Shown here: in pieces, positions 55,159 to 63,898 of the stretch
Numbering within the stretch: position 1 is the first letter of the stretch
Layout of the letters: each line of letters begins with the position of its first letter
Source of the DNA: Tabrizicola sp.
GTDB taxonomy: Bacteria; Pseudomonadota; Alphaproteobacteria; Rhodobacterales; Rhodobacteraceae
Length of the DNA: 64,000 nucleotides
Direction of reading: 5' to 3'
NCBI RefSeq assembly: GCF_030694085.1
Contig: NZ_JAUXZE010000032.1
Location: 62,001 to 126,000, forward strand
The notes under the pieces: generated by a model
Database searches by the model: none
What the model was told of the DNA's origin: nothing
What the model saw: only the letters and a program-made list of their open reading frames with translations
Position numbers and translations under genes: made by a program

Positions 55159-56042
55159 CCGCTCTTGTCGGGAAGCCCGCGTCCGCACGCCCGCTGGTCG
55201 GCGTCGCCCTCATGCTGGCGGCGATGGCGATCCTGCCGGTGATCGACGTCTTTGCCAAGAAACTGGGCCAGGCTGGGCTGCCGATCCTGATCGTGGTCTG
55301 GGCGCGGGCACTGTTCGGTGGGCTGATGACGCTGCCCTTCGCGCTGCGGGCCGAGGGCGCGCAGGCGTTCCGGCCGGCACAGCCGCTCCGCCAACTTGCC
55401 CGCGCGGTGCTGCTGTTCGGGGCGACGTTCCTGTTCTTCCAGGCGTTGAAACACCTGCCCATCGCCGATGCGCTGGCGATCTTCTTCGTCAACCCGCTGG
55501 TGATCGTGATCCTGTCGGCACTGGCCTTGCGGGAAAAGGTCGGACCCCGCCGCTGGGCCGCCGTCGCGGTGGGCTTCATCGGCACGCTGGTCATCATCCG
55601 GCCCGGCCTGGTCGAGGTGAACCCCGGCACGCTTTACGCCTTGGGGGCCGGGGTGGCGCTGGGGTCCTATTTCGTGATGACGCGGGCGATGGCCGGCGTG
55701 GCGGACGCGATGGTGCTGAACTTCCAGACCTCAGCCATAGGGGCGGCGCTGATAACGCTGGCGCTGCCATTCCTCTGGATAAGCCCAACCCTTCAGCAAT
55801 GGGCGATGCTGGCAGCCCTGGGCGTGATCGCGACCCTTGGCCATGTGCTGATCACCAAGGCCTATGAACACGGCGAGGCCTCCCTGCTGGCGCCGCTGGC
55901 TTTCACCGAGATCATCATGGCGACGCTTCTGGGCTGGTGGTTCTTCGGCGATCTGCCCGACGGATGGACCGTGCTGGGCGTCACGATCCTGATCGCGTCC
56001 GCAGTCTACATCTCGGTCCGCGAGCGGCAGGTGAAGGCGTAA
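55155..56042 (+). CDS. DMT superfamily (EamA) transporter
   Basis: Ten membrane segments in two EamA halves (AILPVIDVFAKKLGQ; ALKHLPIADALAIFFVNPL; ITKAYEHGEASLLAPLAFTE). The first ATG (55212) lies within the first membrane segment and has no ribosome site. A GGAGG at 55144-55148 instead points to CTG 55155, which overlaps the previous stop codon (CTGA) and restores a normal N-terminus (TALVGKPASARPLVGVAL). If CTG is not used, the gene is 55212-56042. Substrate unknown. Confidence 0.8.
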   Translation: MTALVGKPASARPLVGVALMLAAMAILPVIDVFAKKLGQAGLPILIVVWARALFGGLMTLPFALRAEGAQAFRPAQPLRQLARAVLLFGATFLFFQALKHLPIADALAIFFVNPLVIVILSALALREKVGPRRWAAVAVGFIGTLVIIRPGLVEVNPGTLYALGAGVALGSYFVMTRAMAGVADAMVLNFQTSAIGAALITLALPFLWISPTLQQWAMLAALGVIATLGHVLITKAYEHGEASLLAPLAFTEIIMATLLGWWFFGDLPDGWTVLGVTILIASAVYISVRERQVKA

Positions 56043-56049
56043 GGCGGCG

Positions 56050-57255
56050 CTACAGCGCACCTTTGGCCACCACCTGCGCCGCCGCTGCCAATGCCCCCTG
56101 ACCATGCGGGATGGCCAGCGCGGACATCCCCGCCTCCATCACCGCCAGCGCGCCAAGGGTCATGTGGGCGTTGACGTGCCCCATATGTGCCACGCGCAGG
56201 AAGCCGTGGTAGGCCGGATCGGTCGAAGGTGCCATGCCAAGGCCGATGCCCAGGGTGACGCCGGCCTGTCTCTCGCACCATTCCCGCAGACGCGTGGCGT
56301 GGGGGGCACCGAAGCGGGCCGCCGTCACCGACCAGCCGCGATGGGCGGGCTCAGCCACGTTCATCCCGATGGCAGGGTTGCCCGCAGACCAGCAATCGAA
56401 GGCGGCCCAGACTGCCGAGGCAAGCGTGTGGTGGCGCTTCCAGACGTTCGGCAGGCCCTCTTCCCCGATCATGTCCAAGGCCTCGCGCAGCCCGTAAAGG
56501 TGCGAGGTCGGCGCGGTGCCGTCCCAGATCTGCCAGAACTCCTCGGGCTCGGCACGTGGCCCCCAGGCCCAGTAAGGGGTGGCAAGGTCCGACTTGCCGC
56601 AGCGCAGGCGGGCGGCTTCACTGAACCAGACGAAGGCCATGCCGGGAGGCGTCATCAACCCCTTCTGGCAGGCCGCGACCATGACGTCGACGCCCCAGTC
56701 GTCCATGCGGAATTCGTCGCAGCCCAGCGAAGCGATGCAGTCCACCGCCAGCAAGGCCGGATGCCCCGCTGCATCCATCGCCGCACGCAGAGCCGGGATG
56801 TCGGTCCTGATCGTACTGGCCGTGTCGACGTGAGTCGTCAGGACAGCCTTGATCTTGTGGCCGGTGTCGGCCCGCAACGTGGCCTCGACCCGGTTCATGT
56901 CAACGGGAGCGGACTTGCCGAAGTCCAGCACCTCGACCTCGATCCCCATCGCGCGGGCGCTGTTGGCCCAGGAGAGGCCGAACTGGCCCACGGCCAGCAC
57001 CAGCGCCTTGTCGCCTCGGTTGAAGAGGTTCGCATTCGCGGCCTCCCACCCGGCATGGCCGTTGCCGATGTACATCGCCACATGGCCCGTCGTCCCCGCC
57101 ACGGCGCGCAGATCGGGCCAGAGGCTGGCCACCATGTCGATCAGCGGACCTTCATAGATGTTGGGCGAGCCCTGGTGCATCGCGCGCAGCACCCGCTCGG
57201 GGATCACCGAGGGACCGGGGATGGCCAGATAGGGGCGACCGTTGGCAAGGCTCAT
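56050..57255 (-). CDS. Class-V aminotransferase (alanine-glyoxylate / serine-pyruvate type)
   Basis: 401 residues from the ATG at 57255 (GAAGGAGAG upstream). PLP fold type I: start YLAIPGPSVIPERVLRAMHQ, PLP-phosphate region, and the Schiff-base Lys in VAACQKGLMTPPGMAF. It resembles serine-glyoxylate and alanine-glyoxylate transaminases of the photorespiratory/serine cycle or purine catabolism, but no partner gene is adjacent. Convergent with the EamA gene, 7 nt apart. Confidence 0.88.
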   Translation of the reverse strand: MSLANGRPYLAIPGPSVIPERVLRAMHQGSPNIYEGPLIDMVASLWPDLRAVAGTTGHVAMYIGNGHAGWEAANANLFNRGDKALVLAVGQFGLSWANSARAMGIEVEVLDFGKSAPVDMNRVEATLRADTGHKIKAVLTTHVDTASTIRTDIPALRAAMDAAGHPALLAVDCIASLGCDEFRMDDWGVDVMVAACQKGLMTPPGMAFVWFSEAARLRCGKSDLATPYWAWGPRAEPEEFWQIWDGTAPTSHLYGLREALDMIGEEGLPNVWKRHHTLASAVWAAFDCWSAGNPAIGMNVAEPAHRGWSVTAARFGAPHATRLREWCERQAGVTLGIGLGMAPSTDPAYHGFLRVAHMGHVNAHMTLGALAVMEAGMSALAIPHGQGALAAAAQVVAKGAL

Positions 57256-57355
57256 GCGTCTCTCCTTCACTTGCCCGTCATGGCTAGGCCCGAGAGCAGG
57301 CAGCGTCAATCCGGCGCGGCTTGAGGGTTGCGGCCTTTCGGGCTAAACCCTGCCC

Positions 57356-59128
57356 ATGCACGACGAAAGCCACGCATCGGACACCGACCGTCCCTATTCC
57401 TCGCGCGAGCTTTTCCGGCGCTATTTCGGCCTTTATCTGCGGCCGCATCTGGGGCTGATGCTGCTGACCTTCCTGATCATGATGGTCGAGGGATCGACGC
57501 TGGGGCTTCTGTCCTACATGCTGAAGCCCCTGTTCGACGTGGTCTTCGCCGAAGGCGGATCGGGCCTCTTGATCTGGGTGGGCCTGGCGATCCTGGGCCT
57601 GTTTGTCGTTCGGGCGACCACCTCGGTCGTGGGTCGCTGGCTCTTGACGCGCGTCAACCAGCATGCCGCCGGGGCGATGCAGGTCGATCTGGTGCGCCAC
57701 CTTCTGACGCTTGACGCAAGCTTTTATCAGCAACATTCGCCCGGCAAGCTGATCGAGCGGGTCCAGGGCGATACGATGGCAGCACAAGGGGCTGCGGTGC
57801 TGGTGATCGGCGGGGTCGGGCGCGATGTGGTCTCGCTGATCGGTCTTTTCCTGGTGGCGATCTGGATCGATCCCTACTGGACGGCCGCCGCGATGGTCGG
57901 CGCGCCTTTGCTCTTGTTTCCCGCCTACCTGCTGCGGCGCTACCTGCGTCGCAAGGCTATGCTGACGCGCGAACAGTCCGGCCTGCGCGCCACACGGCTG
58001 GACGAGATCTTCCACGGCATCCAGTCGGTCAAGCTGAACCGGATGGAGGATTACCAGACCTCGCGCTTTCAGCGCATCATCAACACCATCGTCCGCGCCG
58101 AGGTGAAGACCGCGCTTGGCCGGGCAGCGATGCCCGCGCTGGTCGACATCATCACGGGATTGGGCTTTTTCGCCGTCCTGATGCTGGGCGGCGCCGAAGT
58201 CGCCAGCGGCGAGCGCACGACGGGCGAGTTCATGTCCTTCTTCACCGCGATGGCGCTGACCTTCCAGCCGATCCGCCGTCTCAGCGATCTGGCGGGCCAG
58301 TGGCAGGTGGCCGAGGCCAGCCTGGAACGCGTCTTCACGCTGTTCGACACCCTGCCCGCAGGCACGCGCCCTGCGCAAAGCCGCGCAAAGCCGGCCCCGG
58401 GCGCACCTGAAGTCCGGTTCGAGAACGTCAGCTTCACCTACCCCGACCGGCCCGTTCTGGACGGGCTCAGCTTCACGGCCGAGGCCGGCAAGGTCACTGC
58501 CCTGGTCGGGTCCTCGGGCGCAGGCAAGTCCACGGTGTTCCAGCTGATTTCAGCCCTGATCGAGCCTCAGTCGGGCCGCATCCTGATCGGCGGCGTGGAT
58601 GTCCAGGACCTTTCCCTGTTCGATCAGCGCGCGCTTCTTGCCGCCGTGTCGCAGGACGCTGCACTGTTCGACGAGACCTTGCGGGAGAACCTGCTTCTGG
58701 GCCGTGACGACCGCGACCCGGCCCGCCTGGTGCAGGTGCTGGACGATGCCGAGGCGTCGGGCTTCGTGGCGGCGATGCCGCTTGGTCTTGACACCCACGT
58801 CGGGACCCGTGGTTCGGCGCTTTCGGGCGGGCAGCGGCAACGCGTGGCGATTGCCCGGGCGCTTCTGGCCGACGCGCCGGTCCTGCTCTTGGACGAGGCG
58901 ACCTCGGCCTTGGACACGCGGACCGAGGCAGCTGTCTCGGTGGCCCTTTCGCGCGCCCAGAAGGACAGGACCACGCTGGTCATCGCGCACCGGCTGTCCA
59001 CCGTGAAAGGGGCCGACAAGATCATCGTACTGGATCGCGGCCGCCTGATCGAGCAAGGCACGCATGACGAGCTGATGGCGCGCGGCGGGCTTTACGCCCA
59101 GTTGCAGGAGGCACAACTGCGTGACTGA
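57356..59128 (+). CDS. ABC exporter, MsbA-like (TMD-NBD fusion)
   Basis: 590 residues: six-helix transmembrane domain (about 20-320) and C-terminal ATPase (about 345-585) with Walker A VGSSGAGKST, signature LSGGQRQRVAIARAL, Walker B VLLLDEATSALD and the H-loop IAHRLS. Half-transporter that would dimerise; the MsbA/LipA-flippase group exports lipid A core or other lipids. Substrate not proven. No membrane-fusion partner is adjacent. Confidence 0.92.
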   Translation: MHDESHASDTDRPYSSRELFRRYFGLYLRPHLGLMLLTFLIMMVEGSTLGLLSYMLKPLFDVVFAEGGSGLLIWVGLAILGLFVVRATTSVVGRWLLTRVNQHAAGAMQVDLVRHLLTLDASFYQQHSPGKLIERVQGDTMAAQGAAVLVIGGVGRDVVSLIGLFLVAIWIDPYWTAAAMVGAPLLLFPAYLLRRYLRRKAMLTREQSGLRATRLDEIFHGIQSVKLNRMEDYQTSRFQRIINTIVRAEVKTALGRAAMPALVDIITGLGFFAVLMLGGAEVASGERTTGEFMSFFTAMALTFQPIRRLSDLAGQWQVAEASLERVFTLFDTLPAGTRPAQSRAKPAPGAPEVRFENVSFTYPDRPVLDGLSFTAEAGKVTALVGSSGAGKSTVFQLISALIEPQSGRILIGGVDVQDLSLFDQRALLAAVSQDAALFDETLRENLLLGRDDRDPARLVQVLDDAEASGFVAAMPLGLDTHVGTRGSALSGGQRQRVAIARALLADAPVLLLDEATSALDTRTEAAVSVALSRAQKDRTTLVIAHRLSTVKGADKIIVLDRGRLIEQGTHDELMARGGLYAQLQEAQLRD

Positions 59129-59167
59129 GACTTCCGCGCGCCCGGCCCTGCCCCTACACTGCCCGAC

Positions 59168-59923
59168 ATGACCCAGGCCGACCGAACCCTCTGGACGCTT
59201 TCCGGCAAGGACGCGCTGACGTTCCTGCAGGGCGTGGTCTCGAACGATCTGCGGCCGCTTGAGACGGGTCCCGGCATTGTCTGGGCCGCCCTACTGTCGC
59301 CGCAGGGCAAGTATCTGGCCGATTTCTTCGTGGTGCGTCTGCCGGAGGGGCCGCTGCTGATCGACATCGCCGAGTCGCTTGCAGCCGACACCTTGCGACG
59401 CCTGACCCTGTACCGGCTGCGCGCCGATGTTCAGATTCTGCCTGCATCGGTGACCGTCAGCCGCGGCCTGGGCGCACCCCCCGAGGGCGCCCTGCCCGAC
59501 CCGCGTCATCCGGCCCTTGGCTGGCGGCTTTACGGCACCGCCGCAGTGTCCGAGGTGGCGGTCGACTGGGACGCCATCCGCGTCCAGCACCTGATCCCTG
59601 AAAGCGGCATCGAGCTGGTGCCGGATGACACCTACATCCTTGAAGCCGGGTTCGAGCGCCTGCACGGAGTCGATTTCCGCAAGGGCTGCTACGTCGGCCA
59701 GGAGGTCACCGCCCGGATGAAACACAAGACCGAACTGCGCAAGGGTCTGGTGCGAGTCAAGGTCGCGGGCACGGCTCCTGTGGGGACCGAGATCCTGGCC
59801 GACGGCAAGCCGGCCGGCACGCTTTTCACCCAATCCGAAGGCAGGGCCATCGCCTATCTGCGCTTCGATCGCGCCGGACAGTCCATGCAAGCCGCCGGCG
59901 CCCAGATTCAACTGGACGACTGA
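59168..59923 (+). CDS. ygfZ: YgfZ/GcvT-like folate-binding protein
   Basis: 251 residues. The signature K-G-C-Y-V-G-Q-E (in DFRKGCYVGQEVTARMKHK) identifies YgfZ, a tetrahydrofolate-dependent protein that helps make or repair iron-sulfur clusters, for example in MiaB. It lacks the GcvT catalytic context. It follows the ABC exporter gene by 39 nt on the same strand. Confidence 0.92.
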   Translation: MTQADRTLWTLSGKDALTFLQGVVSNDLRPLETGPGIVWAALLSPQGKYLADFFVVRLPEGPLLIDIAESLAADTLRRLTLYRLRADVQILPASVTVSRGLGAPPEGALPDPRHPALGWRLYGTAAVSEVAVDWDAIRVQHLIPESGIELVPDDTYILEAGFERLHGVDFRKGCYVGQEVTARMKHKTELRKGLVRVKVAGTAPVGTEILADGKPAGTLFTQSEGRAIAYLRFDRAGQSMQAAGAQIQLDD

Positions 59924-59963
59924 CCGACCAGCGGGCTTGACCGCGCGGATGGGCAAGAAAATG

Positions 59964-59978
59964 TTAACCAAAGGTTGA
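59964..59978. promoter_or_regulatory. CtrA-like site upstream of the DUF6280 gene
   Basis: TTAA-ccaaagg-TTGA, near the TTAA-N7-TTAA consensus, in the 244-nt intergenic region before the DUF6280 gene. A small hairpin TAGCC-ctgacta-GGCTA follows at about 60042-60058. CtrA binding is inferred from one site with one mismatch. Confidence 0.4.
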
Positions 59979-60167
59979 AAGACTGATGGTCCCCCCCATA
60001 TGTCGCTTTGTCCGGGAGATCGAGACGACTATATACAGTATAGCCCTGACTAGGCTATGCACTGGACGCATAGCAGTCATTCCAAAAGCGGTCAGCCCGA
60101 ATCGTGACCGAACCGTTACAACCCACGAACGCCGCGAAAGACAAGAGCAAGAAAAAAGGAAAAACCG

Positions 60168-60494
60168 ATGCGTGACACCATCGACAGCACCGCCTTCAAC
60201 TTCGAGCAGGGGCAGCGTGCACGCAAACTTTTTGCCGCCGTGGTTCTGGCGGCCCTGGACGACGCCATCGCCGACGACAAGAAGTACGGCAACGGCCCGG
60301 ACCAGATCGCCCGCTGGGCGCGTTCGCGCGACGGCCGTGAAGTGCTGTCCTGCGCCGGGATCGACCCGAACGAGCGTGTCGTGAAGGGGCTGATGGAGTT
60401 CGTCTCGAAGGGCGTGCGCACCTCGGTCGCGCTGAGCCGCGAAGAATCCGAACGGCGTCACGCACTGGAGCTGGAGCAGGCCGAAGCGGCCTGA
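60168..60494 (+). CDS. DUF6280 family protein, 108 aa
   Basis: Small soluble helical protein (MRDTIDSTAFNFEQGQRARK at the start, IARWARSRDGREVLSCAGID in the middle, charged C-terminus rich in Glu/Arg/Ala). Highly conserved in Rhodobacterales as DUF6280; function unknown. Strong AAAAGGAAAA region before the ATG, a long leader (244 nt) and a strong terminator behind it indicate an independent, well-expressed single-gene unit. Confidence 0.85.
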   Translation: MRDTIDSTAFNFEQGQRARKLFAAVVLAALDDAIADDKKYGNGPDQIARWARSRDGREVLSCAGIDPNERVVKGLMEFVSKGVRTSVALSREESERRHALELEQAEAA

Positions 60495-60518
60495 TCCTTG
60501 TTGCCACAACGACAGACG

Positions 60519-60541
60519 CGCGCCCCGACGGGGCGCGTTTT
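60519..60541 (+). terminator. Rho-independent terminator after the DUF6280 gene
   Basis: Perfect 8-bp stem CGCGCCCC / GGGGCGCG with a GAC loop, followed by TTTT and, after two bases, another T run. It lies 24 nt after the stop codon and could also end transcripts of the convergent PopZ-like gene, whose stop is at 60560. Confidence 0.88.
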
Positions 60542-60559
60542 CATTTTTGCTTCGGGGGT

Positions 60560-61561
60560 TTAGTCCAGGTCCCGCGCCATCAGCGCGCGATTGATCTCGG
60601 CCCGGACCAGCTTGCGGACATTGCGCGTGATCCGCTCGCCCAGGTCGCCCTGCAGCTCTTCGCGGATCATCTGCCGCACGATGTCCTGCAACGCCGCCTC
60701 GTCCAGGACGGCAAGCGGCGTCCCGTCGGCGTCAATGATCTCGGTCGGCATCCGCTGCGACAGGCTGTCCTGGGTCGTGGCGGGGTCAGGGGTTTGCCCA
60801 GGAATGTGCCCGGAGATGAACGGCGCGGCGTCGGTCACCGTATCTGCGTGACGAGCCAGCTCTGGCTTTGGCGTCTGGAACGGGGTGTCAGCTGGCAGGG
60901 ATTGCGTCGACGCGAGGGCGGCCTGCAGATCGTCCGTCGGTAAAGGCTGTTCAGCGGCGCTTGCGTCCAGAGCTAAGTCGGCAAGGGCCGGATCGGTATC
61001 CTCTTGCCGCTCGTCCACCATGCTTCCAGCGGCGAGACCGGCGGCTGGAATTTCAGCCCGGTGCCGAAACGTCGCAAACGGGATCGGCTCAGCCAGTCCG
61101 GCTTGGACTTCGGCTTCGGCTTCGACTTCGGCTTCGGCTTCGATCCCGGGTCCCGCCAAATCATCCGTCGGGGCAACCAGCAGGTCGTCCCCAGCGTCGA
61201 TCGGAACCAGCACCTCGGCCTCTTCGACGCCAAGCGCGACCTCGCCCAGCGGAACGGCTTCGGGCGCTTCCCAGATTTCGTCTTCCCAGTCTGCTTCGAT
61301 CAGCTGGACGGAATCATCGACCGGGGGATCCGCAGCCGGGGGTGGCGCGGGCTGGATGAGCGCCGGATCCTCGACCTTTTCGTCAAGCACAAGCGGGGCA
61401 AGCGGACTGATCTCAGAGACCACACGCAGCGATGGGGTCAGAAGCAGACGGTCGGCGGCAAGGTCGCGGCTGTGACGCCGCGGTGACAGCTCGTTCGAAA
61501 CAAGCCGCCTCACCGAGGAGACAACATCCTCGATTTCCTCCGAGCTTAAAGGTCCCGCCAT
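60560..61561 (-). CDS. Acidic PopZ-like protein, 333 aa
   Basis: N-terminal helix (SSEEIEDVVSSVRRLVSNE, residues 5-23) resembles the PopZ start motif (EEILASIRRI-type). A long acidic, Pro/Ala/Glu/Asp-rich disordered middle follows (about 40-270, including a 6-bp-periodic EAEAEVEAEAEV run), then conserved C-terminal helices (LDEAALQDIVRQMIREELQG and ITRNVRKLVRAEINRAL) resembling the PopZ oligomerisation segment. No membrane segment. In PopZ these regions bind pole proteins and form a condensate; here that is inferred from layout, not from a family match. Confidence 0.65.
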   Translation of the reverse strand: MAGPLSSEEIEDVVSSVRRLVSNELSPRRHSRDLAADRLLLTPSLRVVSEISPLAPLVLDEKVEDPALIQPAPPPAADPPVDDSVQLIEADWEDEIWEAPEAVPLGEVALGVEEAEVLVPIDAGDDLLVAPTDDLAGPGIEAEAEVEAEAEVQAGLAEPIPFATFRHRAEIPAAGLAAGSMVDERQEDTDPALADLALDASAAEQPLPTDDLQAALASTQSLPADTPFQTPKPELARHADTVTDAAPFISGHIPGQTPDPATTQDSLSQRMPTEIIDADGTPLAVLDEAALQDIVRQMIREELQGDLGERITRNVRKLVRAEINRALMARDLD

Positions 61562-61657
61562 CAGGAGCGTCCGCTTGCTTGCGTTTCCTTGGATGTCAAC
61601 TTAGCGCGCCAAGCCCAAGCAAGGCAACAGAAAACCTGGATTGGCACCGGCGCTGGA

Positions 61658-63031
61658 TCAGTTGCCGATCTTTTCAAGGATGCGATCCAGCTTCTTGCCC
61701 TGCGCCGAATGTGCCGGGGCCTTCTCGACCGCGCCGTAATAGGCTTCGGGATCGTAGGTCGGGATGCCCAGTTGCAGATGCTCGACGGTCAAGAGTCCCA
61801 TCGTCGCCAGCACCTGATAGACAGCGACATAGCGCTGTGCCTCGGCCTCAAGCCGGGCGTTGCGGGCATCCAGAAGCTCCTGCTCGGCGTCCAGCACGTC
61901 CAGCGTCGTCCGGGTTCCTGCCGCCGCTTCCTCACGCACGCCGTCGAAGGCTGCCTGCGCGGCACGGATCTGAAGGTCGGAGGCCTGGATCGAGGCGGCG
62001 GCGACGGCCAGGTTCGCCCAGGCCACGCCGACATTCTGCAGGACACCCACGGCCGTCTGCTGCAGCCCTGCCCGCGCCGAATCCTTGCCCGCCAGCGCGC
62101 GGCGCTGCAGGGAGGACAACCGGCCACCAGCGTATAGCGTCTGGTTCATCGTCAGGCCCAGCGACTGCGACTGCTTGTCCTCGTCATCGGTGCGCAGCGT
62201 CGCGCCAAGGCCGATGGTCGGTGCGCGGCCCGCGACGGCCAGATCGACCTGCAGATCGGCCACCGTGACCTGATGCTGCGCCTGGCGGATCGACGGGTGC
62301 GTGCCCCGCGCCACCGCCTGCGCTTCTTCCATCGTGCGCGGCAGGGCCGGAGCCTTGGGCAGCGGTGCCAGGTTGCGAGGATAGGCGCCGGTCGCGGCCT
62401 TGTAGGCCTCACGCGCGATCATCAGCTGACCCTCGGCCGCCGCCAGAGCCGCGCGGGATGCGGCCAGACGCGCCTCGGCGATCGACACGTCAGTGCGGGT
62501 GATCTCGCCCACGTCGAAACGGTCCTGTGCCGCGCGCAGTTCCTGGGTGATGAGCCGCAGGTTGCTTTGCCGCAGCGCCACGACCTCTTGCGCGAGGCGG
62601 ACATTGACGTAGGACTGCACGGCAAAGAGCAGCACGTTCTGTTCCACGTCGATCAGCGCCTGGCGGGTCGCCAGCACGCTTTCCCGGGCAATCTCGATGC
62701 CGATCTGGCGGCGTCCAGCGTCCCAGATCGTCATCTCGGCGCTAAGAGCAAGCGAGGCTGACAGCCCTTCGCTGACCGAAGGCCCAAGAAGCCCCATCAC
62801 ATCGGCCCGCTGCCAGGCCCCCTGCAGGGTGTAGCCCACCACAGGACGCAGCGCCGAGACCGCCTCGGCCACGCCTTCATCGGCGGCGCGCAGGACCGCG
62901 CGGTTCTGGTCCAGAAGGTTGGAGTTCTTGTAGGCGGCAATCAGTGCATCGGCCAGCGTCTCGGCCCGTGCCCCCTGTGGTGCCCCAAACCCGACCAGAA
63001 CCACCACCAACGACAGAAGCCATCCACGCAT
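61658..63031 (-). CDS. tolC: TolC-family outer membrane efflux protein
   Basis: 457 residues: signal peptide (about 1-23, ...FGAPQGARA) and two repeats of the outer membrane efflux protein fold with long coiled coils (ALRPVVGYTLQGAWQR; QDRFDVGEITRTDVSIAEAR in repeat 1, REEAAAGTRTTLDVLDAEQE in repeat 2). This is the trimeric exit duct for type-I secretion and RND pumps. It lies downstream of the Pcm-type gene; no pump gene is adjacent, as usual for tolC in this group. Confidence 0.92.
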   Translation of the reverse strand: MRGWLLSLVVVLVGFGAPQGARAETLADALIAAYKNSNLLDQNRAVLRAADEGVAEAVSALRPVVGYTLQGAWQRADVMGLLGPSVSEGLSASLALSAEMTIWDAGRRQIGIEIARESVLATRQALIDVEQNVLLFAVQSYVNVRLAQEVVALRQSNLRLITQELRAAQDRFDVGEITRTDVSIAEARLAASRAALAAAEGQLMIAREAYKAATGAYPRNLAPLPKAPALPRTMEEAQAVARGTHPSIRQAQHQVTVADLQVDLAVAGRAPTIGLGATLRTDDEDKQSQSLGLTMNQTLYAGGRLSSLQRRALAGKDSARAGLQQTAVGVLQNVGVAWANLAVAAASIQASDLQIRAAQAAFDGVREEAAAGTRTTLDVLDAEQELLDARNARLEAEAQRYVAVYQVLATMGLLTVEHLQLGIPTYDPEAYYGAVEKAPAHSAQGKKLDRILEKIGN

Positions 63032-63130
63032 CTTGTCCTGCCTTGCATATGCCCTGGACCATTGGCCCAGCGAGCGTTTCCTGTGGTCCGTATGGGCGTC
63101 AGGCCCAGGCCGGACAGGGCCGCGAGCGGC

Positions 63131-63784
63131 CTAAAGCGTAAAGCCGCGCGGCTTCGAAAAGCCTGGAAGGACCGGCGCCGCGGCGTTGAAGATCGAGCGC
63201 CAGGTCATCTGTCCCGCGGCCTTGTAGCCGATGCGGGCGGTCCCCACCGCATTTTCCATGAAGATCGCGCCAATCCGACCGCCGTCCTTGAGCTGCGTCA
63301 GGATCGCCGCCGGGATCTCTTCGACGCCACCTTCGATGGTGATCACATCATAGGGCGCGCATTTCGCCGAACCCTCGGCCAGCGGGCCCGTGACCGTGAC
63401 GGCATTGTCTACGCCCTCTTCGGACAGGATGCGCTGCGCGTCGGCAGCGAGCCCCTCATCCTCTTCCAGGGCGACGACCGTTTCGGCCAGCCGTGCCATG
63501 ACCGCAGCCGAATAGCCAAGCCCGCAGCCCACATCCAGCACCAGTTCGGTCGGCTGAATGTCCAGCGCGTCCAGTAGCTTGGCCAGCGTCCGCGCCTCCA
63601 GCACCACGCGACCGGGTGCCAGCGTCAGGTTCTCGCCGACATAGGCCGCTTCACGCTTGTCGTCGGGCACGAAGGTTTCGCGCGGGACCGACAGCATCGC
63701 GTCGATGATCGGAAACTTGGTCACGTCCGAGGGGCGGACCTGCGTATCCACCATCATCACGCGGCGGGTGGCGAATTCGGCCAT
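63131..63784 (-). CDS. Protein-L-isoaspartate O-methyltransferase-like (Pcm)
   Basis: 217 residues from the ATG at 63784 (MAEFATRRVMMVDTQVRPSD). SAM motif I is VLDVGCGLGYSAAV, and the PIMT-type FVPDDKREAAYVGENLTL precedes it. This shorter form, upstream of tolC, is typical of Rhodobacterales and may have diverged from true isoaspartate repair: the usual GDG..GW loop between motifs is not evident. The longer in-frame start at 63874 is less family-like. Confidence 0.85.
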   Translation of the reverse strand: MAEFATRRVMMVDTQVRPSDVTKFPIIDAMLSVPRETFVPDDKREAAYVGENLTLAPGRVVLEARTLAKLLDALDIQPTELVLDVGCGLGYSAAVMARLAETVVALEEDEGLAADAQRILSEEGVDNAVTVTGPLAEGSAKCAPYDVITIEGGVEEIPAAILTQLKDGGRIGAIFMENAVGTARIGYKAAGQMTWRSIFNAAAPVLPGFSKPRGFTL

Positions 63785-63898
63785 TCTGAACTCATCGGTC
63801 TGATTGGTTTCTGGGGTCAGTCTTGCCACAGAAGCAAGGGTGCCGCAACCGGCCTTTGGTTCGTTTTCATGCATTTGCCTGTGGTCGGACAGCGCAGG

